36,634 nt of DNA from Bacteroidetes bacterium HGW-Bacteroidetes-13 (GTDB taxonomy: Bacteria; Bacteroidota; Bacteroidia; Flavobacteriales; Flavobacteriaceae): assembly GCA_002841025.1 (NCBI GenBank), contig PHDQ01000004.1, positions 1-36,634 on the forward strand. Reading direction: 5' to 3'. A program made the position numbers and the translations under genes. This document shows, one piece after another, positions 18,101 to 27,803 of this stretch (the stretch's first letter is position 1; every line of letters starts with the position of its first letter). The notes under the pieces were generated by a model that was given only the letters and a program-made list of their open reading frames with translations, did not search any database and was not told the origin of the DNA.

Positions 18101-18398
18101 GCAAACCTTCTTCTAGTGAAACATTCACAGTGTTTGAAGCTCCGACGGTAACGGTTTTAGATTCCATACCGACATAGCTGAACACCAATACATCGCCCAC
18201 ACTCGCTTTGATGGCAAATTTACCGTCAAAATCGGTTTGCGTTCCGGTGGTTGAGCCCCGAACAACAACACTTGCCCCGGGTAAGGGCTGGCCGCTGGAT
18301 TCGGTAACTGTACCAGAAACTGTTTTCTCTTGTGCAAAGGTCATCTGCACAACCAACGCTAAGAGCAGCGTCAGAATTCCTCTAAATTTTGTTCTCAT
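15144..18398 (-). CDS. SusC/RagA-family TonB-linked outer membrane protein
   Basis: CarboxypepD-regulatory-like VSGTVTESSGQPLPGASVVVRGSTTGTQTDFDGKFAI, plug GVQITQQSGISGSGTSIIIRGLSS, ATLYGTQGRNGVILITTK. Start ATG at 18398. Confidence 0.96.
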   Translation of the reverse strand: MRTKFRGILTLLLALVVQMTFAQEKTVSGTVTESSGQPLPGASVVVRGSTTGTQTDFDGKFAIKASVGDVLVFSYVGMESKTVTVGASNTVNVSLEEGLQLEEVIVTAQGIKREKKALGYAVAEVGSDRLEQRAEGDIGRVLSGKASGVQITQQSGISGSGTSIIIRGLSSFSGSNQPLFIVDGVPFSSDTNTAGDIDNNSSNNFVDGNNGSSRFLDLDPNNIESVNILKGLAAATLYGTQGRNGVILITTKNGMAGINSNKKFEATLTTSFFQTEIASLPDYQNEFGNGFDQAFGWFFSNWGPAFRKDGIDGFGTSSAIAADGTVRHPFATAALSTGIRQAFPEFADVRYEYKPYQNAERFFRTGQVSNTALNFSGKSNDGKMSFNLSLSNLEDKGFTRENKLLRNTFGLGGRAELSNRLTVSGTLNYARTDFVSPPVAAGDGNTVLGGGSSVFSNVFFTPRSVDLMGIPFQNPITGGSVFYRQNNSIQHPLWTVANTKTGQVTNRVFGNGAIDYKINDNLNLTYRLGIDVYSEDNLDQQNKGGISDDAATRSGFLRTWTNTNTIWDHNFILTGQYQITENIGATFNVGATTRREIFDRNGVSSLGQQVFGVNRHFNFATQNEIQFSQERNIVGAYGQADFDYKRWIYLTVSGRNDWVSNLNVDQRSVFYPSTSLSFIPTTAFDWMKNSKVVNFLKLRAGYGESASFPTGFPVASTLILETQRFKNKDDDNKDVVINTTSERLGNPDLKAERLKEYEVGIESNWLNNRISFEASAYYRITEDLIVDKDLDPASGFNVTQTNVGEIQGKGVEIDLGIDIFKSKDKEGFGWKFNTNYTVNETRVTDLGQDSNVLVFDGFSNLGNAAIDDQPLGVLVGSRIARTDQGLPLIDSEGNYVFDEGLFVIGDPNPDYVVNFSNTFTYKNFSLNVLVNYRQGGDVYSQTIATLLGRGLTTDTQNRRETFILPGIQSTTGQPNTVAINNSGFFFDNILFGPSELQVYDGTTIRLQEVSLSYSLPNRFLDKTPFGSLSITASGFNLWYDAINTPDGTNFDPNVAGTGVGNGSGFDFLNGPSSRRYGLSLKASF

Positions 18399-18425
18399 TT
18401 TTAAATTATTTGAATTAGCTAATCG

Positions 18426-18456
18426 CAAAAGTCATAATAAAAAGTTAATAATACAA
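18426..18456 (-). promoter_or_regulatory. Candidate promoter of susC operon: TTG-N20-GACTTTTG
   Basis: Minus strand TTG (18456-18454), 20-nt spacer, GACTTTTG (18433-18426), 7 of 8 to TAnnTTTG. Confidence 0.45.
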
Positions 18457-18528
18457 CTATTATACAAAAAAAAAGTTAATTAATTTTTCGGAAATATTGA
18501 ATTTAAGGTGCGTTTACTTGAGAATATC

Positions 18529-20223
18529 TCAAAAACGTGCGTTTAAGCTGATGTGGACCTTTGATTCAGAAAAGTTAAATTCTGAATTTTTTGATTTTCC
18601 GATGGCATAATTGAGTCTGAGGATGCCGGCTCGGGTAAGTAATCCTATTCCAAACCCGAAACTAATCAAATTATCTCTGAGCTGGGTAACTTCGTTTTCC
18701 AAATAGGCAAAGTCTGTGATCGTGTTCAGATAAAGCGCATTGGAAACCACATATTGATATTCTGTGTTTACGACACTGTAAGTAGTGGCTGCCAATATGT
18801 TTTCGCTGAAACCGCGAATGGAGTTGATGCCGCCAAATCGGAAAGTTTCATTTTCAAAATAGTTGGGAGACAATAAAATTTCGGAGGTGTTTCTAAAAAA
18901 TAATTTGTTTCGCTCATTCAGGCTGTATTGATAGAAGCCCCTGAATCCAAATCTTTGTTGCGCACTTTTTTCGGATTCGGAGTTGCGGTTTCCAAACTCG
19001 GTGTTGACAACCAAACTCAATTTTCGCGGAAAAAAAAGATTGTCCGGCTGGGTGATTTCATAACTCGCATCCAAATTAAAAAAAGTAGCGTCCAAATCTT
19101 GAACCGAGTTGATGACAATATCCCTCAAATTATTCGACTCGTATTGTTTGATGCCGCCGGATAATCGGATGCGATCGTTCAGTTGGTAAGTAAGGTTAAA
19201 TTTTCTATCCACATTCACGTAGGTAGAGTCTTGCCTGAACAAAGATAAAGAAAGTTTGGCTCCGAAAGGCGCGTTGAAAAAATAGGGAATATCTACATCA
19301 ACCATAAAACGGGTTTGATCGTTTCCGTCGTCTTTCCAAAACAAGTTAAAAGTTTCGCCTCTGTTTAAGGTGTTGTTCAATCTAAAATCGATGGTGCCGT
19401 TGAGGGTCAAATCGCCGGTGTCTTGATCGTTTGAAAAGCCCAGGAATCCGTCGAATGAGCTGCTTTTGGTTTTCTCAAGGTAAAGATAAACAACGGTCGA
19501 ATCGGCGGTAAACAGTATTTCGGGTGGTTTGGTCTGACTTACAAACGGCAAACTCCGCAATTGTTCAGATTTTCGGATAATCTCATCCTTAGATACTTTT
19601 CTCCCGGTTTTAAGACCGGCATAATAACGTATAAAATTTTGCGGAAAGTTTTCATAACCTTTCACCACGATTTTGTCGATGGTGCGCATTTCGTTCATTT
19701 CCGCATTGAGTGTAGCCAGCACCCATCCATCTTTGGTTTCGATGTTTTTCAATTGAACCTGCGCAAATGAAAAGCCTTTTGCTTCGTAGTGACGGCTGAT
19801 GGCATTCAGCACAATTTCCGAATTTTCGATGGGAATGACAAAAAACGTCTCTGTCATATTTTTTGAATATTGACGGAGGAAAGATTGATCGAGCAAGTCT
19901 TTGTTGTAAAAAACTTTTAATTGACGGAAGCGTTTTCCCAAATCCAAATGAGACACAAACAGCGAATCGCCTAAATTTTTGAAGCTGATTTCCGTGAGAT
20001 TTAAATAACCTATATTAATAAGGAGTTTTGAAAAGGAATTTTTTTCCTTCTCGAGTTCACTGAAATTCACAAATGATTTTTGATACCTAACCGAATCGAT
20101 GGTTTTGTTTTGCGCGTCGCTCGTGCCATCTATTTTTAATCTCAAAGTTTGACCTGCGCCGATTTGAGGGAGTAAGGTTGATAACAAAAGCAGTAAGACG
20201 AAAAGCGGATTTTTGGTAGTCAA
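18529..20223 (-). CDS. Omp85/BamA-TamA-like outer membrane protein
   Basis: Signal peptide TTKNPLFVLLLLLSTLLPQIGAGQ; POTRA-like region; barrel with FRFGGINSIRGFSENILAATTYSVVNTEYQY; terminal aromatic ...SLNARF. Start is non-ATG (TTG at 20223 or 20265). Confidence 0.85.
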   Translation of the reverse strand: MTTKNPLFVLLLLLSTLLPQIGAGQTLRLKIDGTSDAQNKTIDSVRYQKSFVNFSELEKEKNSFSKLLINIGYLNLTEISFKNLGDSLFVSHLDLGKRFRQLKVFYNKDLLDQSFLRQYSKNMTETFFVIPIENSEIVLNAISRHYEAKGFSFAQVQLKNIETKDGWVLATLNAEMNEMRTIDKIVVKGYENFPQNFIRYYAGLKTGRKVSKDEIIRKSEQLRSLPFVSQTKPPEILFTADSTVVYLYLEKTKSSSFDGFLGFSNDQDTGDLTLNGTIDFRLNNTLNRGETFNLFWKDDGNDQTRFMVDVDIPYFFNAPFGAKLSLSLFRQDSTYVNVDRKFNLTYQLNDRIRLSGGIKQYESNNLRDIVINSVQDLDATFFNLDASYEITQPDNLFFPRKLSLVVNTEFGNRNSESEKSAQQRFGFRGFYQYSLNERNKLFFRNTSEILLSPNYFENETFRFGGINSIRGFSENILAATTYSVVNTEYQYVVSNALYLNTITDFAYLENEVTQLRDNLISFGFGIGLLTRAGILRLNYAIGKSKNSEFNFSESKVHISLNARF

Positions 20224-20322
20224 GCGCGAAGTTTTGAGCGTTGTAAACTTAACGCAAAAAACCAAAAAAAATATATGTTTAAATTTTTTTTTGAAGAAGC
20301 GAATAAAATAAGTGAATAAGCA

Positions 20323-20353
20323 TTTGAAAAATTAAATTTAATTTCTACATTTG
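20323..20353 (+). promoter_or_regulatory. Consensus Bacteroidetes promoter for the str operon: TTTG-N19-TACATTTG
   Basis: TTTG 20323-20326, 19-nt spacer, TACATTTG 20346-20353. Confidence 0.85.
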
Positions 20354-20400
20354 CAACCCCCTAAAAAGAGGGAATTAAATTCAATATTTTTAATTACATT

Positions 20401-20781
20401 ATGCCAACAATTTCACAGTTAGTACGAAAAGGAAGAGCCAGCATTACCAAGAAGAGTAAATCGGCTGCTTTGGACTCGTGCCCGCAACGAAGGGGTGTAT
20501 GTACGCGTGTTTACACCACCACGCCCAAAAAACCAAACTCAGCGATGCGCAAAGTTGCGCGTGTGCGTTTGACCAATGGCAACGAGGTGAATGCGTATAT
20601 CCCCGGAGAAGGACACAACCTCCAAGAGCACTCGATAGTATTGGTAAGAGGCGGAAGGGTTAAAGATTTGCCGGGCGTTAGATATCACGTTGTTCGGGGA
20701 GCGTTAGACACTGCCGGTGTCGCCAACCGCAAACAAAGAAGATCTAAATACGGTGCAAAACGCCCCAAAGATAAAAAGTAA
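20401..20781 (+). CDS. rpsL: 30S ribosomal protein S12
   Basis: [12 protein letters not shown]...[17 protein letters not shown]...[21 protein letters not shown]. Confidence 0.99.
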   Translation: MPTISQLVRKGRASITKKSKSAALDSCPQRRGVCTRVYTTTPKKPNSAMRKVARVRLTNGNEVNAYIPGEGHNLQEHSIVLVRGGRVKDLPGVRYHVVRGALDTAGVANRKQRRSKYGAKRPKDKK

Positions 20782-20804
20782 CATTTAACCATTTAATGTA
20801 AGTC

Positions 20805-21281
20805 ATGAGAAAAAGACAGGCAAAAAAGAGACCTCTTTTGCCGGATCCCAAGTTTGGAGACCAACTGGTAACCCGGTTTGTAAACAACTTGATGTGGGAC
20901 GGTAAAAAATCGGTGGCATTTGATATATTTTACGATGCAATGGCTATCGTGGAAACAAAAAAGCAAGATGCCGAGAAATCAGCAGTTGATATTTGGAAAG
21001 ACGCACTTTCCAATGTAATGCCTCACGTAGAGGTAAGAAGCCGCCGCGTAGGTGGTGCAACATTCCAAATCCCGATGCCCATTCGCGCAGATCGAAAAGT
21101 TTCGATGGCGATGAAATGGCTCATTCTTTATGCGAGAAAACGCAACGAGAAATCGATGGCGCTTAAATTGGCGTCAGAAGTGCTTGCTGCGGCTAAAGAA
21201 GAAGGTGCGGCTGTTAAAAAGAGAATGGACACCCATAAAATGGCAGAAGCTAACAAAGCATTCTCTCACTTTAAGTTCTAA
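20805..21281 (+). CDS. rpsG: 30S ribosomal protein S7
   Basis: [30 protein letters not shown]. Confidence 0.99.
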   Translation: MRKRQAKKRPLLPDPKFGDQLVTRFVNNLMWDGKKSVAFDIFYDAMAIVETKKQDAEKSAVDIWKDALSNVMPHVEVRSRRVGGATFQIPMPIRADRKVSMAMKWLILYARKRNEKSMALKLASEVLAAAKEEGAAVKKRMDTHKMAEANKAFSHFKF

Positions 21282-21299
21282 TATTTCCAATAAATTATC

Positions 21300-23426
21300 A
21301 TGTCTAGAGATCTCAATTACACAAGAAATATAGGAATTGCCGCTCACATCGATGCCGGAAAGACCACCACAACCGAAAGGATTTTATTCTACACCGGGGT
21401 GAGTCATAAAATCGGTGAAGTACACGATGGAGCTGCAACCATGGACTGGATGGAGCAGGAGCAGGAGCGGGGAATTACCATTACTTCTGCCGCCACAACT
21501 TGTACCTGGAATTTTCCAACTGAGCAAGGCGCAACACTTCCAGATACTAAGCCTTACCACTTTAACATCATCGATACTCCGGGTCACGTTGACTTTACCG
21601 TTGAGGTAAACCGTTCATTGCGTGTGCTTGATGGGTTGGTATTTTTGTTCAGTGCTGTTGACGGTGTTGAGCCGCAATCTGAAACCAACTGGAGATTGGC
21701 AGACAATTATAAAGTGCCAAGACTCGGGTTTGTAAACAAAATGGACAGACAGGGTGCAAACTTTTTGGAAGTTTGTAAACAAGTGCGTGAGATGTTAAAA
21801 TCTAACGCCGTACCCATTGTATTGCCAATCGGTGAAGAAGAAAATTTCATAGGAATTATCGACTTGGTTAAAAACAGAGCCGTCATTTTTCATGACGAAA
21901 ACTTTGGCTCAACCTATGATGTGGTCGATATTCCGGAAGATATGAAGGAGGAAGTTGCCCTTTTTAGAGGTCAACTCATCGAAGCGGTTGCGGATTACGA
22001 TGAAAGTTTGTTAGAGAAATTTTTTGAAAATCCGGATTCTATCACGGAAGATGAAATCAACATCGCCTTGCGAAAAGCTGCGATTGACATGAGCATCATC
22101 CCGATGATTTGCGGGTCTTCCTTCAAAAATAAAGCCGTTCAATTCTTGTTGGATGCCGTTTGTAAATATTTGCCAAGCCCGCTTGACAAAGAAGGTATCA
22201 TCGGAATCAATCCGGATACCGAAAAAGAAACCATCCGAAAACCCGATGCAAAAGAACCTTTTGCTGCATTGGCTTTTAAAATTGCTACCGATCCTTATGT
22301 AGGCCGTTTGGCATTTTTCAGAGCATATTCGGGCAGATTGGATGCGGGTTCTTATGTGTTTAACACACGTTCAGGCAACAAAGAACGCATTTCTCGCATT
22401 TATCAAATGCATGCCAACAAGCAAAACGCCATCGATTGTTTGGAAGCAGGAGATATCGGAGCTGCTGTCGGATTCAAAGATATCAAAACCGGCGATACGC
22501 TTTGTGATGAGAAACACCCAATCATTCTGGAAAGTATGAATTTTCCGGCTCCCGTTATTGGTATTGCGGTTGAACCCAAAACCAAAGCGGATGTGGACAA
22601 GTTGGGCATGGCGCTGTCAAAATTGGCAGAAGAAGATCCGACATTCCAAGTTAAAACAGACGAAGCGTCCGGACAAACCATCATCTCAGGTATGGGCGAG
22701 CTTCACTTGGATATCATTGTCGATCGCTTGAGAAGAGAATTTAAAGTGGAGGTTAATCAAGGTCAACCCCAAGTAGAATACAAAGAAACCCTTACCAAAA
22801 CGATTGATCACCGAGAAGTTTACAAAAAACAAACCGGTGGACGCGGAAAATTTGCGGATATCGTCTTCACCCTGGGTCCTCCGGATGAAGGAGCGGTTGG
22901 ATTGACTTTTGTCAATGAAATCAAAGGGGGTAATATTCCTCGAGAATTTGTTCCATCAATCGAAAAAGGTTTCAAAGCTTCCATGTCAAATGGACCTCTT
23001 GCCGGATTTGTGGTGGATAGCATGAAAGTAGTCATCAAAGATGGTTCATTCCACGCGGTTGACTCCGATTCATTGTCATTCGAACTTGCTGCCAAAATCG
23101 GTTTTAGAGAAGCTGCACGTTTAGCAAAACCCGTATTGTTAGAGCCTATCATGAAGTTGGAAGTGTTGACTCCGGAAGAAAACATGGGTGATGTCGTTGG
23201 TGACTTGAACCGTCGTCGCGGGCAAGTAAACAACATGGACGAAAGAGCCGGTGCAAAAGTTATCAAAGCTTTGGTTCCGCTTTCAGAAATGTTTGGATAT
23301 GTGACTACCCTCAGAACGTTGAGTTCTGGTAGAGCCACTTCAACCATGGAATTTTCGCATTATGCAGAAACTCCAAACAATATAGCCGAGGAGGTTATCA
23401 AGAAAACAAAAGGCCTTAACGCATAA
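21300..23426 (+). CDS. fusA: Elongation factor G
   Basis: [37 protein letters not shown]; 708 aa. Confidence 0.99.
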   Translation: MSRDLNYTRNIGIAAHIDAGKTTTTERILFYTGVSHKIGEVHDGAATMDWMEQEQERGITITSAATTCTWNFPTEQGATLPDTKPYHFNIIDTPGHVDFTVEVNRSLRVLDGLVFLFSAVDGVEPQSETNWRLADNYKVPRLGFVNKMDRQGANFLEVCKQVREMLKSNAVPIVLPIGEEENFIGIIDLVKNRAVIFHDENFGSTYDVVDIPEDMKEEVALFRGQLIEAVADYDESLLEKFFENPDSITEDEINIALRKAAIDMSIIPMICGSSFKNKAVQFLLDAVCKYLPSPLDKEGIIGINPDTEKETIRKPDAKEPFAALAFKIATDPYVGRLAFFRAYSGRLDAGSYVFNTRSGNKERISRIYQMHANKQNAIDCLEAGDIGAAVGFKDIKTGDTLCDEKHPIILESMNFPAPVIGIAVEPKTKADVDKLGMALSKLAEEDPTFQVKTDEASGQTIISGMGELHLDIIVDRLRREFKVEVNQGQPQVEYKETLTKTIDHREVYKKQTGGRGKFADIVFTLGPPDEGAVGLTFVNEIKGGNIPREFVPSIEKGFKASMSNGPLAGFVVDSMKVVIKDGSFHAVDSDSLSFELAAKIGFREAARLAKPVLLEPIMKLEVLTPEENMGDVVGDLNRRRGQVNNMDERAGAKVIKALVPLSEMFGYVTTLRTLSSGRATSTMEFSHYAETPNNIAEEVIKKTKGLNA

Positions 23427-23435
23427 TAACATCTC

Positions 23436-23741
23436 ATGAGCCAAAAAATAAGAATAAAACTGAAATCATACGATTACAATTTGGTGGACAAGTCTGCTGA
23501 TAAAATCGTTAAAACCGTAAAAAGTACTGGTGCTATCGTAACCGGGCCGATTCCTTTGCCAACACACAAAAGAATTTTTACCGTGCTACGGTCTCCCCAC
23601 GTCAATAAAAAAGCACGTGAGCAGTTTCAATTGAGTTCATACAAAAGATTGCTCGATATCTACAGTTCTTCGTCCAAAACCATCGATGCATTGATGAAAT
23701 TGGAATTGCCAAGCGGAGTAGAAGTCGAAATCAAAGTGTGA
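23436..23741 (+). CDS. rpsJ: 30S ribosomal protein S10
   Basis: [25 protein letters not shown]...[28 protein letters not shown]. Confidence 0.99.
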   Translation: MSQKIRIKLKSYDYNLVDKSADKIVKTVKSTGAIVTGPIPLPTHKRIFTVLRSPHVNKKAREQFQLSSYKRLLDIYSSSSKTIDALMKLELPSGVEVEIKV

Positions 23742-23747
23742 TGATTT

Positions 23748-23780
23748 ATGAAGACTTTTGATTCAAATCAAAAAGTCTGA
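23748..23780 (+). other. Mini-ORF MKTFDSNQKV overlapping a hairpin in the rpsJ-rplC gap (possible leader peptide)
   Basis: ATG...TGA; spans stem-loop 23752-23778 (agacttttgatt/aatcaaaaagtct). Confidence 0.25.
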
Positions 23781-23781
23781 C

Positions 23782-23832
23782 ATGTCCGGAGCTACGAGCA
23801 AAGGAAAAGCGGAAAAATACATTCAGAGTTGA
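23782..23832 (+). other. Mini-ORF MSGATSKGKAEKYIQS ending in the loop of the downstream terminator hairpin
   Basis: ATG at 23782, TGA at 23830-23832; its last codons form the 5' arm of the hairpin. Confidence 0.3.
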
Positions 23833-23857
23833 ACGTATTTTGACTCTGATTTTTTTT
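23823..23857 (+). terminator. Terminator-like hairpin inside the S10 operon, between rpsJ and rplC
   Basis: tcagagt (23823-23829) / actctga (23843-23849), 13-nt loop, followed by eight T (23850-23857). Confidence 0.55.
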
Positions 23858-23933
23858 ATAGAAAAATAGAATAGGTAATTATTATTAACAAGATGGCAGA
23901 CAGCGCATTTCAGAATTAAAATTCAAAAAGTGT

Positions 23934-23961
23934 AAAGTCTAAAATCTAAATTCAAATCACA
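23934..23961. repeat. Degenerate heptad tract just upstream of rplC
   Basis: aaagtct aaaatct aaattca aatcaca. Confidence 0.5.
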
Positions 23962-24579
23962 ATGTCTGGGTTAATAGGTAGAAAAATCGGCATGACCAGC
24001 ATCTATGACGCAAACGGGAAAAATATTCCGTGTACCGTTATTGAAGCAGGACCATGCGTAGTTACCCAAGTCAGAACCAACGAGGTTGACGGGTATGCAG
24101 CGTTGCAACTTGGTTTCGATGACAAAGCAGAAAAAAGGTCAGATAAAGCCGCCATTGGGCACTTTAAAAAAGCCGGAACTGCTCCAAAGAAATTTGTTGC
24201 TGAATTCAAAGAATTCAAAGGAGATTATAAACTAGGAGACGTCGTTGATGTAAAACACTTTGAAGAAGGTGAGTTTGTCGATGTGAGTGCCACTTCCAAA
24301 GGGAAAGGTTTTCAAGGCGTTGTAAAAAGACACGGTTTTGCCGGTGTGGGTCAAGCTACCCACGGTCAGCACAACCGATTGAGAGCACCAGGTTCTGTAG
24401 GCGCATCTTCTTATCCTTCCAGAGTGTTCAAAGGAATCAGGATGGCGGGTCGAATGGGTGCAGAAACAGTTACCGTTCAAAACCTTCAAGTTTTGAAAGT
24501 AGTTCAAGATAAAAACTTGATCATAGTAAAAGGATGTGTCCCAGGACACAAAAATGGATACGTAATTCTTCATAAGTAA
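23962..24579 (+). CDS. rplC: 50S ribosomal protein L3
   Basis: [32 protein letters not shown]. Confidence 0.99.
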   Translation: MSGLIGRKIGMTSIYDANGKNIPCTVIEAGPCVVTQVRTNEVDGYAALQLGFDDKAEKRSDKAAIGHFKKAGTAPKKFVAEFKEFKGDYKLGDVVDVKHFEEGEFVDVSATSKGKGFQGVVKRHGFAGVGQATHGQHNRLRAPGSVGASSYPSRVFKGIRMAGRMGAETVTVQNLQVLKVVQDKNLIIVKGCVPGHKNGYVILHK

Positions 24580-25205
24580 TGGAAGTAGCAGTATTAGATA
24601 TCAACGGAAAAGAAACCGGCAGAAAAGTTACCTTATCTGACACGGTATTCGCAACAGACCCGAATAATCACGCTTTGTATTTGGATGTCAAACAATATTT
24701 GGCCAATCAAAGACAAGGAACGCACAAATCGAAAGAACGTGCAGAAGTTACCGGAAGTACCAGAAAAATTAAAAAGCAAAAGGGGACAGGTACAGCGCGT
24801 GCTGGCAGCATAAAAAACCCACTTTTTAAAGGTGGTGGAACTGTTTTCGGTCCACGTCCGAGAAGCTATTCGTTCAAGTTGAATAAAAATTTGAAAAAAT
24901 TGGCTCGCAAATCTGCACTCTCTCTTAAAGCAAAAGAAAATGCAATATTTGTACTCGAAAACATTCAGTTTGAGACACCTAAGACCAAGAATTTTATTTC
25001 AGTTTTGAAAGCTTTGGGGATTGAAAATAAAAAATCTTTATTTGTGTTGGGCGATTTAAATAATAATGTATATTTGTCGTCACGCAATTTAGGGCGTACT
25101 AAAGTTGTAACTAATTCAGAATTAAATACATACAGCATTTTAAATGCAAATAGTTTGGTTCTGTTTGAAGGTTCGCTAGAAGGAATTGAATCGAATTTAA
25201 GTTAA
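24579..25205 (+). CDS. rplD: 50S ribosomal protein L4
   Basis: RQGTHKSKERAEVTGSTRKIKKQKGTGTARAGSIKNPLFKGGGTVFGPRPRSY; TAATG overlap with rplC. Confidence 0.99.
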   Translation: MEVAVLDINGKETGRKVTLSDTVFATDPNNHALYLDVKQYLANQRQGTHKSKERAEVTGSTRKIKKQKGTGTARAGSIKNPLFKGGGTVFGPRPRSYSFKLNKNLKKLARKSALSLKAKENAIFVLENIQFETPKTKNFISVLKALGIENKKSLFVLGDLNNNVYLSSRNLGRTKVVTNSELNTYSILNANSLVLFEGSLEGIESNLS

Positions 25206-25215
25206 ATAGAAAACG

Positions 25216-25506
25216 ATGAGTATCTTAATTAAACCCATCATTACCGAGAAAGCCAACAAAGCCAGCGAGTTAAACAATCGCTATACTTTTGTTGTAAATC
25301 CAAGCGCGAACAAGATTCAAATCAAAGGAGCTGTTGAGGCTGCTTACGGAGTTTCAGTTACATCAGTGAGGACACTGAATGTTCGTCCGGATCGCAAATC
25401 GCGTTATACCAAAGGCGGAATGATCCAAGGTAAAACAAATGCACAGAAAAAAGCCATCATTACTTTGGCTGAAGGAAACAACATAGATTATTACAGCAAT
25501 ATCTAA
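25216..25506 (+). CDS. rplW: 50S ribosomal protein L23
   Basis: [37 protein letters not shown]. Confidence 0.99.
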   Translation: MSILIKPIITEKANKASELNNRYTFVVNPSANKIQIKGAVEAAYGVSVTSVRTLNVRPDRKSRYTKGGMIQGKTNAQKKAIITLAEGNNIDYYSNI

Positions 25507-25517
25507 GGAAAATAGAA

Positions 25518-26339
25518 ATGTCAGTAAGAAAATTAAAACCAATAACCCCGGGTCAGCGATTTAGAATTGTCAACGAATTTGACGCTGTCACGGCTTCAAA
25601 ACCGGAGAAAAGCTTATTAGCACCTGCTAAAAAGTCTGGCGGTAGAAACGACCGAGGCAAGATGACCATGCGCTATACCGGTGGCGGTCACAAACAACGC
25701 TATCGAATTGTTGATTTTAAACGTGATAAGTCGGGTGTTCCTGCTACGGTTAAGACAATAGAGTATGATCCAAACAGAACAGCTTTTATCGCTTTGTTGA
25801 ATTATGCAGATGGTGAGAAAAGATACATCGTTTCTCCAAACGGATTGAAAGTTGGACAAACGGTAGTTTCCGGAGAAAATTCGGCACCGGAAATCGGAAA
25901 TGCACTTTTGTTGAGTGAAATTCCACTGGGAACCATCATATCTTGCATCGAGCTTCGTCCTGGTCAGGGTGCTATTTTGGCCAGAAGCGCAGGATCTTTC
26001 GCTCAGTTGATGGCTCGTGATGGTAAGTATGCAACCATTAAAATGCCATCCGGAGAAACCCGATTGATATTGGTTACTTGTATGGCTACCATAGGAGCTG
26101 TTTCTAATTCAGATCACCAATTGACTGTTTCCGGTAAAGCCGGTAGAAACAGATGGTTGGGAAGAAGACCAAGAACACGCCCTGTAGCGATGAACCCTGT
26201 CGATCACCCGATGGGTGGTGGTGAAGGACGTGCTTCCGGAGGCCATCCGAGGTCGAGAAAAGGCATTCCTGCAAAAGGATATCGCACACGCTCCAAGACC
26301 AAAGCTACCAATAAATACATTATCGAACGTAGAAAGTAA
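25518..26339 (+). CDS. rplB: 50S ribosomal protein L2
   Basis: [13 protein letters not shown]...[27 protein letters not shown]. Confidence 0.99.
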   Translation: MSVRKLKPITPGQRFRIVNEFDAVTASKPEKSLLAPAKKSGGRNDRGKMTMRYTGGGHKQRYRIVDFKRDKSGVPATVKTIEYDPNRTAFIALLNYADGEKRYIVSPNGLKVGQTVVSGENSAPEIGNALLLSEIPLGTIISCIELRPGQGAILARSAGSFAQLMARDGKYATIKMPSGETRLILVTCMATIGAVSNSDHQLTVSGKAGRNRWLGRRPRTRPVAMNPVDHPMGGGEGRASGGHPRSRKGIPAKGYRTRSKTKATNKYIIERRK

Positions 26340-26347
26340 TATAAGTT

Positions 26348-26626
26348 ATGGCAAGATCACTCAAGAAAGGACCTTACGTTCATTTCAAGTTAGAAAAGAA
26401 AATACAAGAAAACGTAGAATCCAACAAGAAAACTGTTCTTAAAACATGGTCTCGGGCATCAATGATAACCCCGGATTTTGTTGGACAAACTTTAGCGGTT
26501 CACAATGGTCGACAATTTATTCCGGTATATGTGACCGAGAATATGGTTGGACATAAATTAGGAGAATTTTCTCCGACACGTACCTTCAGAGGACATGCCG
26601 GAGCTAAAAACAAAGGTAAAAAATAA
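26348..26626 (+). CDS. rpsS: 30S ribosomal protein S19
   Basis: [15 protein letters not shown]...[29 protein letters not shown]. Confidence 0.99.
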   Translation: MARSLKKGPYVHFKLEKKIQENVESNKKTVLKTWSRASMITPDFVGQTLAVHNGRQFIPVYVTENMVGHKLGEFSPTRTFRGHAGAKNKGKK

Positions 26627-26632
26627 TAGGTC

Positions 26633-27046
26633 ATGGGAGTTCGCAAACACGAAAGAGCTAATCAGTTAAAAGAAGCAAAGCGAGATATTGCTTTTGCTAA
26701 ATTGAACAACTGTCCGTCTTCACCTCGCAAAATGCGATTGGTGGCAGATCAAATAAGAGGTCAACATGTGAATAAAGCCATGGCTTTACTCAAATTCAGT
26801 TCAAAAGAAGCCTCTCGAAAATTGGAGAAACTATTGTTATCCGCCATTGCAAACTGGCAAGCCAAAAACGAAGATGCTGATGCAGAAAAAGCTGGCTTGT
26901 TTGTAAGTGAAATAAAAGTTGATGGAGGTACTTTCTTGAAAAGACTTCGTCCGGCTCCACAAGGACGGGCGCATCGCATCAGAAAACGTTCAAATCACGT
27001 TACCCTTGTATTGGGTGCATTCAATAATTCTCAAAGCAAAGCATAA
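26633..27046 (+). CDS. rplV: 50S ribosomal protein L22
   Basis: [31 protein letters not shown]...[20 protein letters not shown]. Confidence 0.99.
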   Translation: MGVRKHERANQLKEAKRDIAFAKLNNCPSSPRKMRLVADQIRGQHVNKAMALLKFSSKEASRKLEKLLLSAIANWQAKNEDADAEKAGLFVSEIKVDGGTFLKRLRPAPQGRAHRIRKRSNHVTLVLGAFNNSQSKA

Positions 27047-27777
27047 TGGGACAAAAAACCAATCCAATAGGGAATCGTTTAGGAATCATCAGAGGATGGG
27101 AATCTAACTGGTATGGTGGAAATGATTACGGTGACAAATTAGCCGAAGACGACAAAATCAGAAAGTACATTCACGTTCGTTTGGCAAAAGCCAGCGTATC
27201 CCGCGTGATTATTGAGCGGACACTTAAATTGGTAACCGTTACCATCACAACTGCCCGTCCGGGTATTATCATTGGTAAAGGTGGTCAAGAAGTTGACAAA
27301 CTCAAAGAAGAGTTAAAAAAGATTACAGACAAAGATGTTCAACTCAACATTTTTGAAATCAAAAGACCTGAGTTAGACGCATTTTTAGTTGCATCGAGCA
27401 TTGCTCGTCAGATAGAGAACAGGATTTCATACCGCAGAGCCACAAAAATGGCAATTGCAGCATCCATGCGAATGAATGCAGAGGGAATAAAAGTTCAAAT
27501 TTCCGGTCGATTGAACGGTGCGGAAATGGCCAGAAACGAATCCTACAAAGACGGACGCATTCCGTTATCTACTTTTCGTGCAGACATTGACTATGCTTTG
27601 GTAGAGGCGCATACTACTTATGGTAGATTGGGTATAAAAGTATGGATTATGAAAGGGGAAGTTTACGGTAAAAGAGAATTATCACCATTGGTTGGTCTTT
27701 CTAAAAAAACCGGAGGCAAAGAGCAACAACAACCATCTTCTAAAGGTGGAGCGTCCAAACAAAGAAGAAGAAAATAA
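27046..27777 (+). CDS. rpsC: 30S ribosomal protein S3
   Basis: [27 protein letters not shown]-domain [17 protein letters not shown] overlap with rplV. Confidence 0.99.
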   Translation: MGQKTNPIGNRLGIIRGWESNWYGGNDYGDKLAEDDKIRKYIHVRLAKASVSRVIIERTLKLVTVTITTARPGIIIGKGGQEVDKLKEELKKITDKDVQLNIFEIKRPELDAFLVASSIARQIENRISYRRATKMAIAASMRMNAEGIKVQISGRLNGAEMARNESYKDGRIPLSTFRADIDYALVEAHTTYGRLGIKVWIMKGEVYGKRELSPLVGLSKKTGGKEQQQPSSKGGASKQRRRK

Positions 27778-27803
27778 AAGTTATTTAAGAAACGTAAAGA
27801 GCC

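Noticed and set aside
20401-20781. Streptomycin-resistance mutation in rpsL
   Set aside because: The [10 protein letters not shown] and [13 protein letters not shown] segments carry the wild-type lysines.
22820-23347. 175-aa ORF antisense to fusA
   Set aside because: Shadow ORF of a strongly constrained gene; composition not protein-like.
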